64,000 bases of DNA from positions 868,001 to 932,000 of the forward strand of contig JAZKJL010000005.1 of the NCBI GenBank assembly GCA_040384325.1, read 5' to 3'. This DNA is from JACMLX01 sp040384325 (lineage in GTDB: Bacteria; Gemmatimonadota; Gemmatimonadetes; Gemmatimonadales; Gemmatimonadaceae). How positions within the stretch are numbered: position 1 is the first letter of the stretch; the number at the start of each line of letters is the position of its first letter. The notes under the pieces were generated by a model, which was not told the DNA's origin, ran no database searches, and worked only from the letters and a program-made list of their open reading frames with translations. Shown in pieces: positions 17,011-25,195 of this stretch. Both the position numbers and the translations under genes were made by a program.

Positions 17011-18687
17011 GTGGCTCCACAGTTCATCTACGTCATGAAGGGCCTGAAGAAGGTCGTCCAGCCTTCCAAGGTCATCCTCGACGACATCTGGCTCTCGTTC
17101 TATCCGGGCGCGAAGATCGGCGTGCTGGGCGGCAACGGCGCGGGCAAGAGTTCGCTGCTGCGGATCATGGCCGGCGTGGACACCGAGTTTCAGGGCGAGG
17201 CGTGGGCACACAAGGGCACGCGCATCGGCTATCTCCCGCAGGAGCCGCAGCTCGACCCGACCCTCGACGTGCGCGGCAACGTGGAGCTGGCGGTGAAGGA
17301 CCAGCGCGCACTGTTGGACCGGTTTAACGAAATCAGCATGGCCTTCGGCGAGCCGATGGACGACGCCGCGATGGACAAGCTGCTGGCCGAACAGGCACGC
17401 GTGCAGGAGCAGATCGACACGCTCGACCTCTGGAACCTCGACAACAAGGTCGAGGTGGCGATGGACGCGCTCCGCTGTCCGCCACCCGATGCCGACGTGA
17501 CCGTGCTCTCCGGTGGTGAGCGCCGTCGTGTGGCGCTCTGTCGTGTGCTGCTCGAGCAGCCCGACATGCTGCTCCTCGATGAACCCACCAACCACCTCGA
17601 CGCCGAGAGTGTCGCGTGGCTGGAGCGATACCTGGCCGAGTTCCCGGGCACCGTGATCGCCATCACCCACGACCGGTATTTCCTCGACAACGTGGCGCAG
17701 TACATCCTCGAGCTGGAGCGCGGCAAGGGCATCCCGTGGGAAGGCAACTACACCGGCTGGCTCGAGCAGAAGGCCGCGCGCCTGCGTATCGAGGAAAAGA
17801 AGGAGAGCCAGAAGGTCAAGACGCTGGACCGCGAGTTGGAGTGGGTGCGCATGGCGCCGAAGGCGCGCCAGGCCAAGAACAAGGCGCGTCTGCAAGCCTA
17901 TGAAGACCTCGCCGGCGAGATGGGCCAGGAGCGTGCGTTCAATCACGAGATCGTGATTCCGCCGGCGCCACGTCTCGGCGCCGACGTCGTGATCGCGAAG
18001 GGGCTGAAGAAGGCATTCGGCGAGCAGCTGTTGTACGACAACCTGAGCTTCGACCTGCCACGCGCCGGCATCGTGGGCATCATCGGCCCGAACGGCGCCG
18101 GCAAGACCACGTTGTTCCGCATGATCACGGGCACCGAGAAGCCCGACGGTGGCTCGCTGGTGCTCGGCTCGACGGTGCAGATCGGCTACGGTGACCAGAG
18201 CCGCACGCTGGATGGTGCGCGCACGGTGTGGGAGGAGCTGAGCGGTCGCCGCGAGATGATCCAGGTGGGCAATCGCGAGTTGAATTCGCGCGCGTACCTG
18301 AGCGGCTTCAACTTCCGCGGTCCCGACCAGCAGAAGCTGGTGGCGAACCTGTCCGGTGGTGAGCGCAACCGGCTCTTCCTCGCCAAGACGCTGATGAGCG
18401 GCGGCAACCTGCTGATGCTCGACGAGCCGACCAACGACCTCGATGTGGACACGCTGCGTGCCCTCGAGGATGCGCTGCTCGACTTCAGCGGCTGCGCGGT
18501 GGTCATCACCCACGATCGCTGGTTCCTGGACCGCATCGCCACGCACATCCTGGCGTTCGAGGGTGACTCGGAGGCGGTCTGGTTCGAGGGCAACTACGGC
18601 GCCTACATCGAGGACCTGAAGCGGCGGAAGGGCGCCGACGCCGACCAGCCGCACCGGCTCCGGTACAAGAAGCTCACGCGGAGTTGA
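17011..18687 (+). CDS. ettA: Energy-dependent translational throttle protein EttA (ABC-F)
   Basis: The GTG at 17011 gives 558 residues, close to E. coli EttA (555). It has two ABC ATPase domains: Walker A GGNGAGKSS near residue 39 and GPNGAGKTT near residue 361, signature LSGGE near residues 171 and 448, and Walker B LLLDEPTNH and LMLDEPTND. The linker between them (about 250-310) is the charged P-site tRNA-interaction motif with EEKKESQKVKTLDRELEWVR. It has no membrane segment. ABC-F proteins bind the ribosomal E site and gate the entry into elongation according to the ATP/ADP ratio. It is followed by a strong hairpin terminator. Confidence 0.96.
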   Translation: MAPQFIYVMKGLKKVVQPSKVILDDIWLSFYPGAKIGVLGGNGAGKSSLLRIMAGVDTEFQGEAWAHKGTRIGYLPQEPQLDPTLDVRGNVELAVKDQRALLDRFNEISMAFGEPMDDAAMDKLLAEQARVQEQIDTLDLWNLDNKVEVAMDALRCPPPDADVTVLSGGERRRVALCRVLLEQPDMLLLDEPTNHLDAESVAWLERYLAEFPGTVIAITHDRYFLDNVAQYILELERGKGIPWEGNYTGWLEQKAARLRIEEKKESQKVKTLDRELEWVRMAPKARQAKNKARLQAYEDLAGEMGQERAFNHEIVIPPAPRLGADVVIAKGLKKAFGEQLLYDNLSFDLPRAGIVGIIGPNGAGKTTLFRMITGTEKPDGGSLVLGSTVQIGYGDQSRTLDGARTVWEELSGRREMIQVGNRELNSRAYLSGFNFRGPDQQKLVANLSGGERNRLFLAKTLMSGGNLLMLDEPTNDLDVDTLRALEDALLDFSGCAVVITHDRWFLDRIATHILAFEGDSEAVWFEGNYGAYIEDLKRRKGADADQPHRLRYKKLTRS

Positions 18688-18695
18688 GTGTCCAC

Positions 18696-18727
18696 GAGCC
18701 GACCGAGCCATCGCGCTCGGTCGGCTC
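18696..18727 (+). terminator. Hairpin terminator after ettA
   Basis: GAGCCGACCGAGC at 18696-18708 and GCTCGGTCGGCTC at 18715-18727 form a perfect 13-bp stem with a six-base CATCGC loop, 8 nt after the ettA stop. There is no clear U-tract. Confidence 0.75.
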
Positions 18728-18757
18728 GCTCGTGAGCGCGGCAACCATCCTCCCTAC

Positions 18758-20263
18758 GTGAAACGCGTCATGCCGACTGCTTCGCAGCGCTGCGTCCTTC
18801 TCGCGTTCACGTTCGCCGCCGCGTGCACCACCTTGCCGCACCGTGCTGCTGAGCAGCCTGCGCTGCGTGCGCGCCCGCCGCTGGCCATCCGAAACGTCGT
18901 GGTCGTGAACGTCACCGACGGCACGCTCGACAGCGGACAGACGGTGATCACGGACGGGGACAGGATTCAGCGGATCGGACCGATGGCCACGACGCCGACA
19001 CCCGCCGGCGCGACGGTCGTGGACGCAGCCGGGCGATACCTCATCCCCGGTTTGTGGGACATGCACACCCACTCGCTCAACCAGTGGCGCTGGACATTCC
19101 CGTTGCATGTCGCGAATGGTGTGACCGGAATTCGCGATCTCTCGACGTCCGTGCCCATGAAGGAGCTGCGCCGCGTGCGCGCGGACGTGGACGCCGGTTC
19201 GGTGACGGGCCCGCGCTTCGTGACCGCCGGTCCGTTGCTCGATGGTCCGGAATCGCAGCGTGGCTACCTGTCGGTGCACACTGCAGACGAGGCGCGCGCG
19301 GCGGTCGACTCGCTGCAGGGCGAGGGTGTGGATTTCATCAAGGTCTACCACGGGCTGTCGCGTGCCGCATTTCAGGCAGTGATGGACGCTGCGGGACGCC
19401 ACGGGCTGCCCGTCGTCGGACACATCCCCGAAGCGCTCGACGACCCGATGGAAGCCATCAGCGCTGGCATGCGGAGCATCGAACACGTCAGCCAGTTCCA
19501 CTTGCTGTGCGCTGCCGAACGCGCGGAGATCATGCGCCTCGTGAGCCAGTCGGACTCGATTCGGGCACGTGGCGACGCACGGCGCGCCGACGAGATGGTG
19601 CAACGGGCGGGCGAGATGCGGTTCACCAGCTATCGCGCACCGTTCTGCGAAGAAGTGGGACGCACCATGGCGGCGCGCGGAACGTGGATCACTCCCACGC
19701 TGACGCTGGAACTGCAGACGTATCAACCACCGGTGGAGGTGTCCACCGAGCAGTTGTTCGCGCGTCCGGAGTACCAGTACATGCCACGCGCGACGCTGGA
19801 CGCGTGGCGACGCCGACACGTGGCCGCGATCGCCGATACGAGTCGTGCACACCGGGAAGAAGCGCAGGAACTGCGTCGGCAGAGCCTGGCCAAGGTGGCC
19901 GACATGCACCGTGGCGGCGCCGGAATGCTTGCGGGCACCGATGGCAGCGGGTCGTTCCAGGTCTACGGGTTCAACCTGCACGAGGAGCTCGGCTGGCTCG
20001 TGCTGGCTGGGCTCACGCCACTCGAGGCGCTGCAGTCGGCGACACGCGATCCAGCGCGGTTCCTCGGCCGCGAGACGGAGGTGGGATCGGTCACGATCGG
20101 GAAGCGTGCCGACCTCGTGCTGCTCGATGCCGATCCGCTGCAGGACATCGCGAATACGCGCCGCATTCATGCGGTCGTGCTGGGTGGGCGGCTGCTGCGC
20201 CGCGATGTGTTGGATGCGCTGCTGTCCGGTGTCGCCGCGTTTCACGCCAGCGACGGTCGGTGA
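18758..20263 (+). CDS. Exported amidohydrolase family protein
   Basis: The 501-residue protein starts at GTG 18758 (an ATG lies four codons on) and carries a lipoprotein-like signal ending LTFAAAC. The amidohydrolase metal ligands can be read in order: GLWDMHTHS near residue 101, the carboxylated lysine in GVDFIKVYHG near 193, histidines in VVGHIPEAL and SIEHVSQFH, and the aspartate in LAGTDGSG near 393. The C-terminal GKRADLVLLDADPL is typical of imidazolonepropionase-like and prolidase-type amidohydrolases. It should hydrolyse an amide or related bond outside the cytoplasm; the substrate is unknown. It lies between two terminator or promoter structures and is probably monocistronic. Confidence 0.88.
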   Translation: MKRVMPTASQRCVLLAFTFAAACTTLPHRAAEQPALRARPPLAIRNVVVVNVTDGTLDSGQTVITDGDRIQRIGPMATTPTPAGATVVDAAGRYLIPGLWDMHTHSLNQWRWTFPLHVANGVTGIRDLSTSVPMKELRRVRADVDAGSVTGPRFVTAGPLLDGPESQRGYLSVHTADEARAAVDSLQGEGVDFIKVYHGLSRAAFQAVMDAAGRHGLPVVGHIPEALDDPMEAISAGMRSIEHVSQFHLLCAAERAEIMRLVSQSDSIRARGDARRADEMVQRAGEMRFTSYRAPFCEEVGRTMAARGTWITPTLTLELQTYQPPVEVSTEQLFARPEYQYMPRATLDAWRRRHVAAIADTSRAHREEAQELRRQSLAKVADMHRGGAGMLAGTDGSGSFQVYGFNLHEELGWLVLAGLTPLEALQSATRDPARFLGRETEVGSVTIGKRADLVLLDADPLQDIANTRRIHAVVLGGRLLRRDVLDALLSGVAAFHASDGR

Positions 20264-20295
20264 GCGCGCAGGGCACAGGGTTAGAAGGGGGGGGC

Positions 20296-20323
20296 TTGCT
20301 AAACAACTACATGGTTGTATAGT
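20296..20323 (+). promoter_or_regulatory. Promoter with overlapping inverted repeat, upstream of the sulfide operon
   Basis: TTGCTA at 20296-20301 and TATAGT at 20318-20323 are spaced by 16 nt. Between them ACAAC (20303-20307) and GTTGT (20314-20318) form an inverted repeat across six bases. The position in the spacer suits repression, and the operon encodes its own ArsR-type regulator. The assignment is an inference from position. Confidence 0.55.
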
Positions 20324-20359
20324 TCAGCATTCGCAGGAGATGTCACCCCCGGAGGCCGA

Positions 20360-21238
20360 GTGGTTGTGGTCGGGTATGCACTGGCAGCACTGGTCGGAGT
20401 ATCCCTCGGCCTGATGGGCGGCGGGGGGTCGATCCTGACCGTGCCCATCTTCGTTTACGTGCTCGGCTACGACCCGAAACTGGCGATCGCCATGAGCCTG
20501 CCCGTCATCGGGGTCACCAGCCTCGCCGGCGTCGCTGGCCATTGGCGCGCCGGCAACGTGCAGCTGCGCACGGCGGTGACGTTCGGCCTGATCGCGATGG
20601 TCGGCGCCTTCGCCGGTGCGCGCGCCGCACGATTGCTGCCGGGAGCCGTGCAGCTGGCATTGCTGGCCGTGATCATGCTGCTCGCCGCCGTCATGATGCT
20701 GCGGTCCGCACGCAGCACGCCTGCGGGCGACGACGCGTCGCCGGTCGCGACCCGCGAGATGCCGGTCGCGCTGCTGGTGCCCGTGGCGCTGGCCGTGGGC
20801 GTGATCACGGGTCTGGTCGGCATCGGTGGCGGGTTCCTGGTGGTGCCGGCCCTCGTGCTGCTGGCCCGCACGCCGATGAAGCAGGCGGTCGGCACGTCGC
20901 TGGTGGTGATCGCGATGAATTCCGCAGCCGGCTTCGCAGGCTACCTCGGGCAGGTCAAGGTGCCCTGGTTTTTCATGGCCGGGTTCACCGCCGTCGCCGT
21001 GGCCGGCATTCTCGCCGGCACGTGGGGGGTGCGCTTCGTCTCGCAGCGCGCGCTGAAGCAGGGATTCGCGCTGTTCCTGGTGGTGATGGGATCGTTCATG
21101 CTCTACCGCAATCGCGGCGTCTTCCTGCCGCAGTCCGCCTTGTCACACGCCGCGCCGCGCATCGGGGATGTCACCCCGCGCGCACAACACGTCACCACTA
21201 CGCCGCTCCTCCCCGGAGGCACGTCCTCATGCTGCTGA
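20360..21238 (+). CDS. TauE/SafE-family sulfite/sulfonate exporter-like permease
   Basis: The start is taken as the GTG at 20360, behind a CCCGGAGG ribosome-binding site. An upstream in-frame ATG at 20315 overlaps the -10 box and is unlikely. The 292-residue protein has about eight membrane helices, with the repeated family motifs GLMGGGGSILTVPI and LVGIGGGFLVVPALVLL, and the second half repeats the TSLVVIA pattern. Family members export sulfite, sulfoacetate or related sulfur anions. It is the first gene of the sulfide operon and overlaps the persulfide dioxygenase gene by 10 nt. Here it may remove the sulfite produced by that enzyme. Confidence 0.88.
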   Translation: MVVVGYALAALVGVSLGLMGGGGSILTVPIFVYVLGYDPKLAIAMSLPVIGVTSLAGVAGHWRAGNVQLRTAVTFGLIAMVGAFAGARAARLLPGAVQLALLAVIMLLAAVMMLRSARSTPAGDDASPVATREMPVALLVPVALAVGVITGLVGIGGGFLVVPALVLLARTPMKQAVGTSLVVIAMNSAAGFAGYLGQVKVPWFFMAGFTAVAVAGILAGTWGVRFVSQRALKQGFALFLVVMGSFMLYRNRGVFLPQSALSHAAPRIGDVTPRAQHVTTTPLLPGGTSSCC

Positions 21239-22683
21239 AACGCTTCTACGACACCAAGCTGGCACAGGCGAGCTACCTGATCGGCTGCCAGAAGACCGGC
21301 GAGGCGATCGTCATCGATCCCAATCGCGACCTCGCGCAGTACATCGCAGCGGCGGCCGAGGAGGGCGTGCGAGTGACGCACGTGTCCGAGACGCACATCC
21401 ATGCCGACTTCGTGTCGGGCAGCCGTGAGCTCGCGCAGCGCACCGGCGCCACGCTGCTGCTCTCGGATGAGGGGGATGCCGACTGGAAATACGCGTTCGC
21501 GACGACGTCGCGCGCCGTGATGCTGCACGACCATGACGCGTTCATGATCGGCAACCTCAAGTTCGAGGTGTTGCATACGCCGGGACACACACCTGAACAC
21601 ATCGTCTTCGTCGTCACCGACACGCCGGCGTCGTCGGCGCCGATCGGCGTGGTGACCGGCGACTTCGTGTTCGTGGGTGACGTGGGTCGTCCCGACCTGC
21701 TGGAGAAGGCGGCGCACATGACCGGCACCATGGAAGCCGGCGCGCGCACGCTCTTCCGCAGCCTGCAGCGCTTCAAGCAGCTGCCGGATCACCTGCAGAT
21801 CTGGCCCGGCCACGGTGCGGGTTCCGCCTGCGGCAAGGCGCTCGGCGCCGTGCCGACGTCCACGCTGGGCTACGAGAAGCTCGTCAACTGGGGGCTGGTG
21901 CTCAGTGACGAGCAGGCGTTCGTCGACGCGGTGCTGGCTGGCCAGCCCGAGCCGCCGAAGTACTTCGCCGAGATGAAGCGCATCAACAAGCTCGGTCCGG
22001 CGATCCTCGGCGGATTTCATCGACCGCCGCCGCTGCATGCGGATGCGATCGATGCGCTGCTGCGCGACGGTGCACCGGTGGTGGACACGCGAACGGCCGA
22101 CGTCGCCGCGGCGGGCATGATTCCCGGCACCATCAACATCCCGCTCAACCGCAGCTTCAACACCTGGGCAGGCTGGCTGCTGCCGTACGATCGCGACGTC
22201 TTCCTGATCGTCGGCGAGGACGACGCCGAGTCGCTGGTGGATGTGGCGGTGCGCGACCTGGCGATGATCGGCATCGATCGGGTCGCAGGCTGGAGCAGCG
22301 CGACGGTGATCAATGCCTGGGCGCACGAAGGCAAGGAACTGGCGTCGGTGGAGCAGCGCACGCCGCTGGAGGTCTCGACGCAGTTGCAGCACGGAGCGGC
22401 GACGGTGATCGACGTGCGTGGTGCCACGGAATACGACGCCGGCCACCTGCCGGGCGTGCGCAACATCCCGGTGGGTTACCTGACGTCGCATCTCGATGAG
22501 CTGCCGCGCGACCGGCCGCTGGTGCTGCACTGCCAGGGCGGTGGACGCTCCGCGATCGCGGCCAGCCTGCTGCAGGCACATGGCTTCACCAACGTGATCA
22601 ACATGGCCGGGGGCTACACCGCCTGGACCGCTGCCGGATTGCTGGTGGAGCGCGCCGACGCGGCGACGGCTGCCGCGCACTGA
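21229..22683 (+). CDS. CstB-like persulfide dioxygenase-rhodanese fusion
   Basis: The 484-residue protein starts at the ATG at 21229, and a longer open frame running back through the TauE gene is a shadow. Residues 1-250 are a metallo-beta-lactamase-fold persulfide dioxygenase with THIHADFVSG (H-x-H-x-D) near residue 55, HTPGHTPEH near 113, and GDFVFVGDVGRPDL. Two rhodanese-like domains follow. The first (about 270-350) has no active-site cysteine (LIVGEDD). The second has LHCQGGGRS near residue 434. This order, dioxygenase, pseudo-rhodanese and active rhodanese, is that of Staphylococcus CstB, which turns low-molecular-weight persulfides into thiosulfate. It overlaps TauE and is followed by an ArsR regulator. 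Confidence 0.92.
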   Translation: MLLKRFYDTKLAQASYLIGCQKTGEAIVIDPNRDLAQYIAAAAEEGVRVTHVSETHIHADFVSGSRELAQRTGATLLLSDEGDADWKYAFATTSRAVMLHDHDAFMIGNLKFEVLHTPGHTPEHIVFVVTDTPASSAPIGVVTGDFVFVGDVGRPDLLEKAAHMTGTMEAGARTLFRSLQRFKQLPDHLQIWPGHGAGSACGKALGAVPTSTLGYEKLVNWGLVLSDEQAFVDAVLAGQPEPPKYFAEMKRINKLGPAILGGFHRPPPLHADAIDALLRDGAPVVDTRTADVAAAGMIPGTINIPLNRSFNTWAGWLLPYDRDVFLIVGEDDAESLVDVAVRDLAMIGIDRVAGWSSATVINAWAHEGKELASVEQRTPLEVSTQLQHGAATVIDVRGATEYDAGHLPGVRNIPVGYLTSHLDELPRDRPLVLHCQGGGRSAIAASLLQAHGFTNVINMAGGYTAWTAAGLLVERADAATAAAH

Positions 22684-22719
22684 CGTCCGACAGGCTGTCA
22701 CACTTCACGGGATGAGTCG

Positions 22720-23058
22720 ATGAGCATGGGCAGGAAGAAGCTGACGCCCGGGTTGCTGGCGCTGGTCGCGGAGCGGTTCAAGGCGCTGGGCGAACCCGCA
22801 CGACTGGCGATCCTGAATCAGCTGCGCGATGGCGAGGCGACGGTGAGTGACCTGATCGACGGCACCGGCATGGGGCAGGCCAACGTGTCGAAGCACCTGC
22901 AGTTGCTGCATGCGCTGCAGTTCGTGGCGCGTCGCAAGGAAGGATTGTTCGTGTACTACTCGCTGGCCGACGAGAGTGTGTTCGAGCTCTGCGACGTGAT
23001 GTGTGGACGGATCGCGAACGAAACCAGGGAACGGGGTAGGATCGTTGCCGGACGGTGA
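22720..23058 (+). CDS. ArsR-family transcriptional regulator
   Basis: This is a 112-residue winged-helix protein. The recognition helix region reads TGMGQANVSKHLQLLHALQFVARRKEG, a standard ArsR/SmtB pattern. It lacks the metal-binding ELCVCDL motif, but carries a CxxxC pair near the C-terminus (FELCDVMCG). Persulfide-sensing ArsR proteins such as BigR and SqrR use two cysteines, usually one in the second helix and one near the end, so the sensing pair here would be arranged differently. As the third gene of the sulfide operon it is expected to repress the promoter at 20296-20323 and release on sulfide or persulfide. That is an inference. Confidence 0.88.
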   Translation: MSMGRKKLTPGLLALVAERFKALGEPARLAILNQLRDGEATVSDLIDGTGMGQANVSKHLQLLHALQFVARRKEGLFVYYSLADESVFELCDVMCGRIANETRERGRIVAGR

Positions 23059-23059
23059 C

Positions 23060-23614
23060 GTGCTGCAGGTGTGGCCGTGGTACATCACCGGACCACTGAT
23101 CGGCGCGTTCGTGCCGGCCCTGCTGCTGGTGGGGAACCGCATGTTCGGCCTCTCGGCGAACCTGCGGCACGCCTGCGCGGCCACGCTGCCCACACGCGCG
23201 GAGTTCTTCCGCTACGACTGGCGCACGGTCGGTGGCTGGAACCTGGCATTCGCGCTTGGCATCCTGCTCGGTGGCGCGGTGGTCGCGCTGCTGACACCGG
23301 ACGGCAGTCGGGTTGACCTGTCGCCGGCGACGCTTGCCAGCCTGCGTGCGCTGGGTGTGCACGACGTGACCGGACTGGTGCCGCGCGAGTTGTTCGGATG
23401 GGAGGCGCTGCTCACGCTGCGCGGTTTGGTGATGCTGGTGGGCGGCGGTCTGCTGGTGGGCTTCGGGACGGCGTATGCCGGCGGTTGCACGTCCGGTCAC
23501 GCGATCAGCGGCCTCGCGGACTTCCAGTTGCCGTCGTTGATCGCGGTGCTCGGCTTCTTTGCCGGTGGATTGTTTGGTACCTGGGTGCTGCTGCCCATGC
23601 TGCTGGGGACGTGA
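23060..23614 (+). CDS. YeeE/YedE-family membrane protein, first of a pair
   Basis: The protein has four to five membrane helices and the family motif YAGGCTSGHAISGL near residue 140, whose cysteine is used by YeeE/TsuA proteins in thiosulfate passage. The start is uncertain: a GTG at 23060, just after the ArsR stop, gives 184 residues, and a TTG at 23045 lies behind a better GGTAGGAT ribosome-binding site. The longer frame from 23003 overlaps ArsR by 56 nt and is less likely. With the next gene it forms the split two-protein form of YeeE/YedE often seen in sulfide and persulfide operons. It probably moves a sulfur compound across the membrane. Confidence 0.85.
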   Translation: MLQVWPWYITGPLIGAFVPALLLVGNRMFGLSANLRHACAATLPTRAEFFRYDWRTVGGWNLAFALGILLGGAVVALLTPDGSRVDLSPATLASLRALGVHDVTGLVPRELFGWEALLTLRGLVMLVGGGLLVGFGTAYAGGCTSGHAISGLADFQLPSLIAVLGFFAGGLFGTWVLLPMLLGT

Positions 23615-23618
23615 CGCC

Positions 23619-24125
23619 ATGACCACTGCAGTCATCGATACGACGGACGCGGGCGACGTGCCGCCGCTGATGCCGCCACCCGCTGTCGCAGCACGGCCGA
23701 GCGGTGTTGCCGGGCTGCTGGTATACCTGGCGCTCGGCACGCTCTTCGGCGTGGTGCTCACGAAGGGTGAGGTGGTGTCGTGGTTCCGGATCCAGGAGAT
23801 GTTTCGGTTCCAGTCTCCGCACATGTACCTCACGATCATCGCGGCGATCGCGACGGCGGCGATCTCGCTGCAACTGATCCGTCGCTTCGATGTCCGCGCG
23901 GCGAACGGTAAGCGGATCTCGGTGCCGCCGAAGGTGCTGGGCAGTGGCACGCGCTATTGGGCGGGGGGCACGCTGTTCGGGCTGGGCTGGGCGCTGGTGG
24001 GTGCCTGTCCGGGACCGTTGCTGGTGCTGCTGGGCAGTGGTGTGTCGGTCGCGCTCGTGATCGTGCTGAGCGCGATGGCGGGCACTTGGGCGTACGGCGT
24101 GTTGCGTCCGCGGCTGCCGCATTGA
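23619..24125 (+). CDS. YeeE/YedE-family membrane protein, second of a pair
   Basis: The ATG at 23619 gives 168 residues with about four membrane helices. The conserved short motif is WALVGACPGPLLVLLG near residue 125, with the cysteine as the likely functional residue. It starts 4 nt after the preceding YeeE-like gene, so the two are co-transcribed and probably assemble into one transporter. A longer frame from 23559 adds a cysteine-rich stretch that overlaps the previous gene and is not supported. It is the last gene of the sulfide operon. Confidence 0.85.
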   Translation: MTTAVIDTTDAGDVPPLMPPPAVAARPSGVAGLLVYLALGTLFGVVLTKGEVVSWFRIQEMFRFQSPHMYLTIIAAIATAAISLQLIRRFDVRAANGKRISVPPKVLGSGTRYWAGGTLFGLGWALVGACPGPLLVLLGSGVSVALVIVLSAMAGTWAYGVLRPRLPH

Positions 24126-24226
24126 GCGCATCCGACCGGCTGCGGTGTCGGGTACGATTTCCGCCGCGGCCGGTCCGACGCTAGTTTTTCCGCACACTCA
24201 CACCAGTCACAGTTCCTGGAGCCTGC

Positions 24227-24502
24227 ATGCGCATCGTCCGTCCCGCCTCGCTGTTGATCGCCACCGTCCTTCTCGCCACGGCGTGCGCCAAGACCGTCGA
24301 CAGCCCGGGACGTGGTGACACGGCGACGCCGTTCGGTGGTGCTGACGCCAGCGCAAACGGTTCGGTGGGCAGCACGCCGGGCTACCTGAACGCCGCCGGG
24401 GCAGAGAAGAACCCGAACGCGGGCAAGCCTGCCGCCGCGCCGGCCCCCGCCGCAACTGCACCTGCCGCAGCACCGGCGGCAGATACTTCAGCGAAGCACT
24501 GA
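24227..24502 (+). CDS. Small alanine/proline-rich lipoprotein
   Basis: This is a 91-residue protein with a convincing lipoprotein signal: positive start MRIVR, hydrophobic core and lipobox LLATAC, with the acylated cysteine near residue 20. The mature part is short and low in complexity, with glycine, alanine and proline (APAPAATAPAAAPAADTSAKH). No family is recognised and no function is proposed. It is preceded by a 100-nt space and followed by a small hairpin. Confidence 0.65.
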   Translation: MRIVRPASLLIATVLLATACAKTVDSPGRGDTATPFGGADASANGSVGSTPGYLNAAGAEKNPNAGKPAAAPAPAATAPAAAPAADTSAKH

Positions 24503-24519
24503 TACGTGTTTGAGAGCCA

Positions 24520-24538
24520 GTCGTCACATCGTGACGAC
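24520..24538 (+). terminator. Short hairpin between the lipoprotein gene and tRNA-Asn
   Basis: GTCGTCAC at 24520-24527 pairs with GTGACGAC at 24531-24538 around a three-base loop, 17 nt after the lipoprotein stop. It is compact and could end that transcript. Confidence 0.5.
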
Positions 24539-24586
24539 CCGGCCCTACACTTTTGCGGCTGGAGCCGACACTTTGTGACGCAGTGA

Positions 24587-24659
24587 TGGGGTGTAGGTCA
24601 ATTGGCAGACCACCCGGCTGTTAACCGGGATGTTGCAGGTTCGAGTCCTGCCGCCCCAG
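24587..24659 (+). tRNA. tRNA-Asn (anticodon GTT)
   Basis: The 73-nt gene folds into a full cloverleaf. The acceptor stem TGGGGTG pairs with CGCCCCA, with a single T-G pair. The anticodon arm CCCGG-CTGTTAA-CCGGG gives GTT at the anticodon, and the T arm is GCAGG-TTCGAGT-CCTGC. The D loop contains the GG pair (CAATTGGCA). The discriminator is G and the CCA end is not encoded. A 15-bp hairpin follows 10 nt after the gene. Confidence 0.95.
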
Positions 24660-24668
24660 CTCGTTGTC

Positions 24669-24701
24669 GAACGGCCGTCCGAAACATTCGGGCGGCCGTT
24701 C
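24669..24701 (+). terminator. Hairpin terminator after tRNA-Asn
   Basis: GAACGGCCGTCCGAA and TTCGGGCGGCCGTTC form a 15-bp stem with one G-U pair and an ACA loop, ten bases after the tRNA. It ends in GTGCCTTTG, a weak U-tract. Confidence 0.75.
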
Positions 24702-24801
24702 GTGCCTTTGCATCATCGATCGTTCGAGCTCGGTACTTCGAAGCACTGCATCGGTCTTCGTACTGCGGTGCCGGCGTCGTTCGCGATCGTGCGCCTGAAA
24801 C

Positions 24802-25140
24802 AATGTTCACGCGGGGATCGCGGGGGACGCGGGGGGAACCGTGAGCATCATTGGCGGCGTACACACCGTTCGGCACCGTAGAAGTGCTGTCGGGAACTGC
24901 TCGTCTGGGCGTTGCCGCCGCTCGCCCGATCATCTCCGCTTACATCTCTGCAGTTACATCAAAAATTCGTTTGCGCTGAACGATCGCGCGTGCCGGGCGC
25001 GGCGTGCCGTGCGGGCACGGAGCCCTTCGCGTTCCCCGCGTCCCCCGCGTGAACATTGTTAGCGATGCCGGCCTGCGCGTTGAAGCAACGAGCCACGCGC
25101 AGAGAGTCGAAGTCAGCCGTCAGCCCACGCGTGAACATTG
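24802..25140. repeat. Family 2 intergenic inverted repeat, copy 1
   Basis: The left arm begins AATGTTCACGCGGGG at 24802 and continues with G-rich CGCGGGGGACGCGGGGGG. The right arm, CCCCGCGTCCCCCGCG then TGAACATTGTTAGCGAT, lies at 25033-25066. A second right-end fragment, ACGCGTGAACATTG, follows at 25127-25140. The interior shares AACCGTGAGCA and GGCGGCGTACA with copy 2. This fills the space between the tRNA and the first pmbA; no gene is seen. Confidence 0.8.
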
Positions 25141-25153
25141 TTAGCGATGCGGG

Positions 25154-25185
25154 TCTGCGCGCGGACCACAGAATCCGCGCGCAGA
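25154..25185 (-). terminator. Hairpin after the first tldD-pmbA operon
   Basis: TCTGCGCGCGGA and TCCGCGCGCAGA form a perfect 12-bp stem, 10 nt after the pmbA stop at 25196. The same hairpin, with a similar loop, follows the second pmbA gene. Confidence 0.65.
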
Positions 25186-25195
25186 TCAACACACC

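Noticed and set aside
15871..18744. A 957-codon open frame on the minus strand, opposite ettA and across the gap
   Set aside because: It crosses the N run and lies antisense to ettA and in another frame from ccdA. It is a G+C-driven shadow with no protein signature.
20542..22683. A 713-codon frame that appears to extend the persulfide dioxygenase upstream
   Set aside because: Its first 229 codons are an arginine-rich out-of-frame reading of the TauE gene. The real gene starts at the ATG at 21229.
24602..24881. Short open frames overlapping the tRNA-Asn
   Set aside because: They start within the cloverleaf or its terminator and carry no signature.
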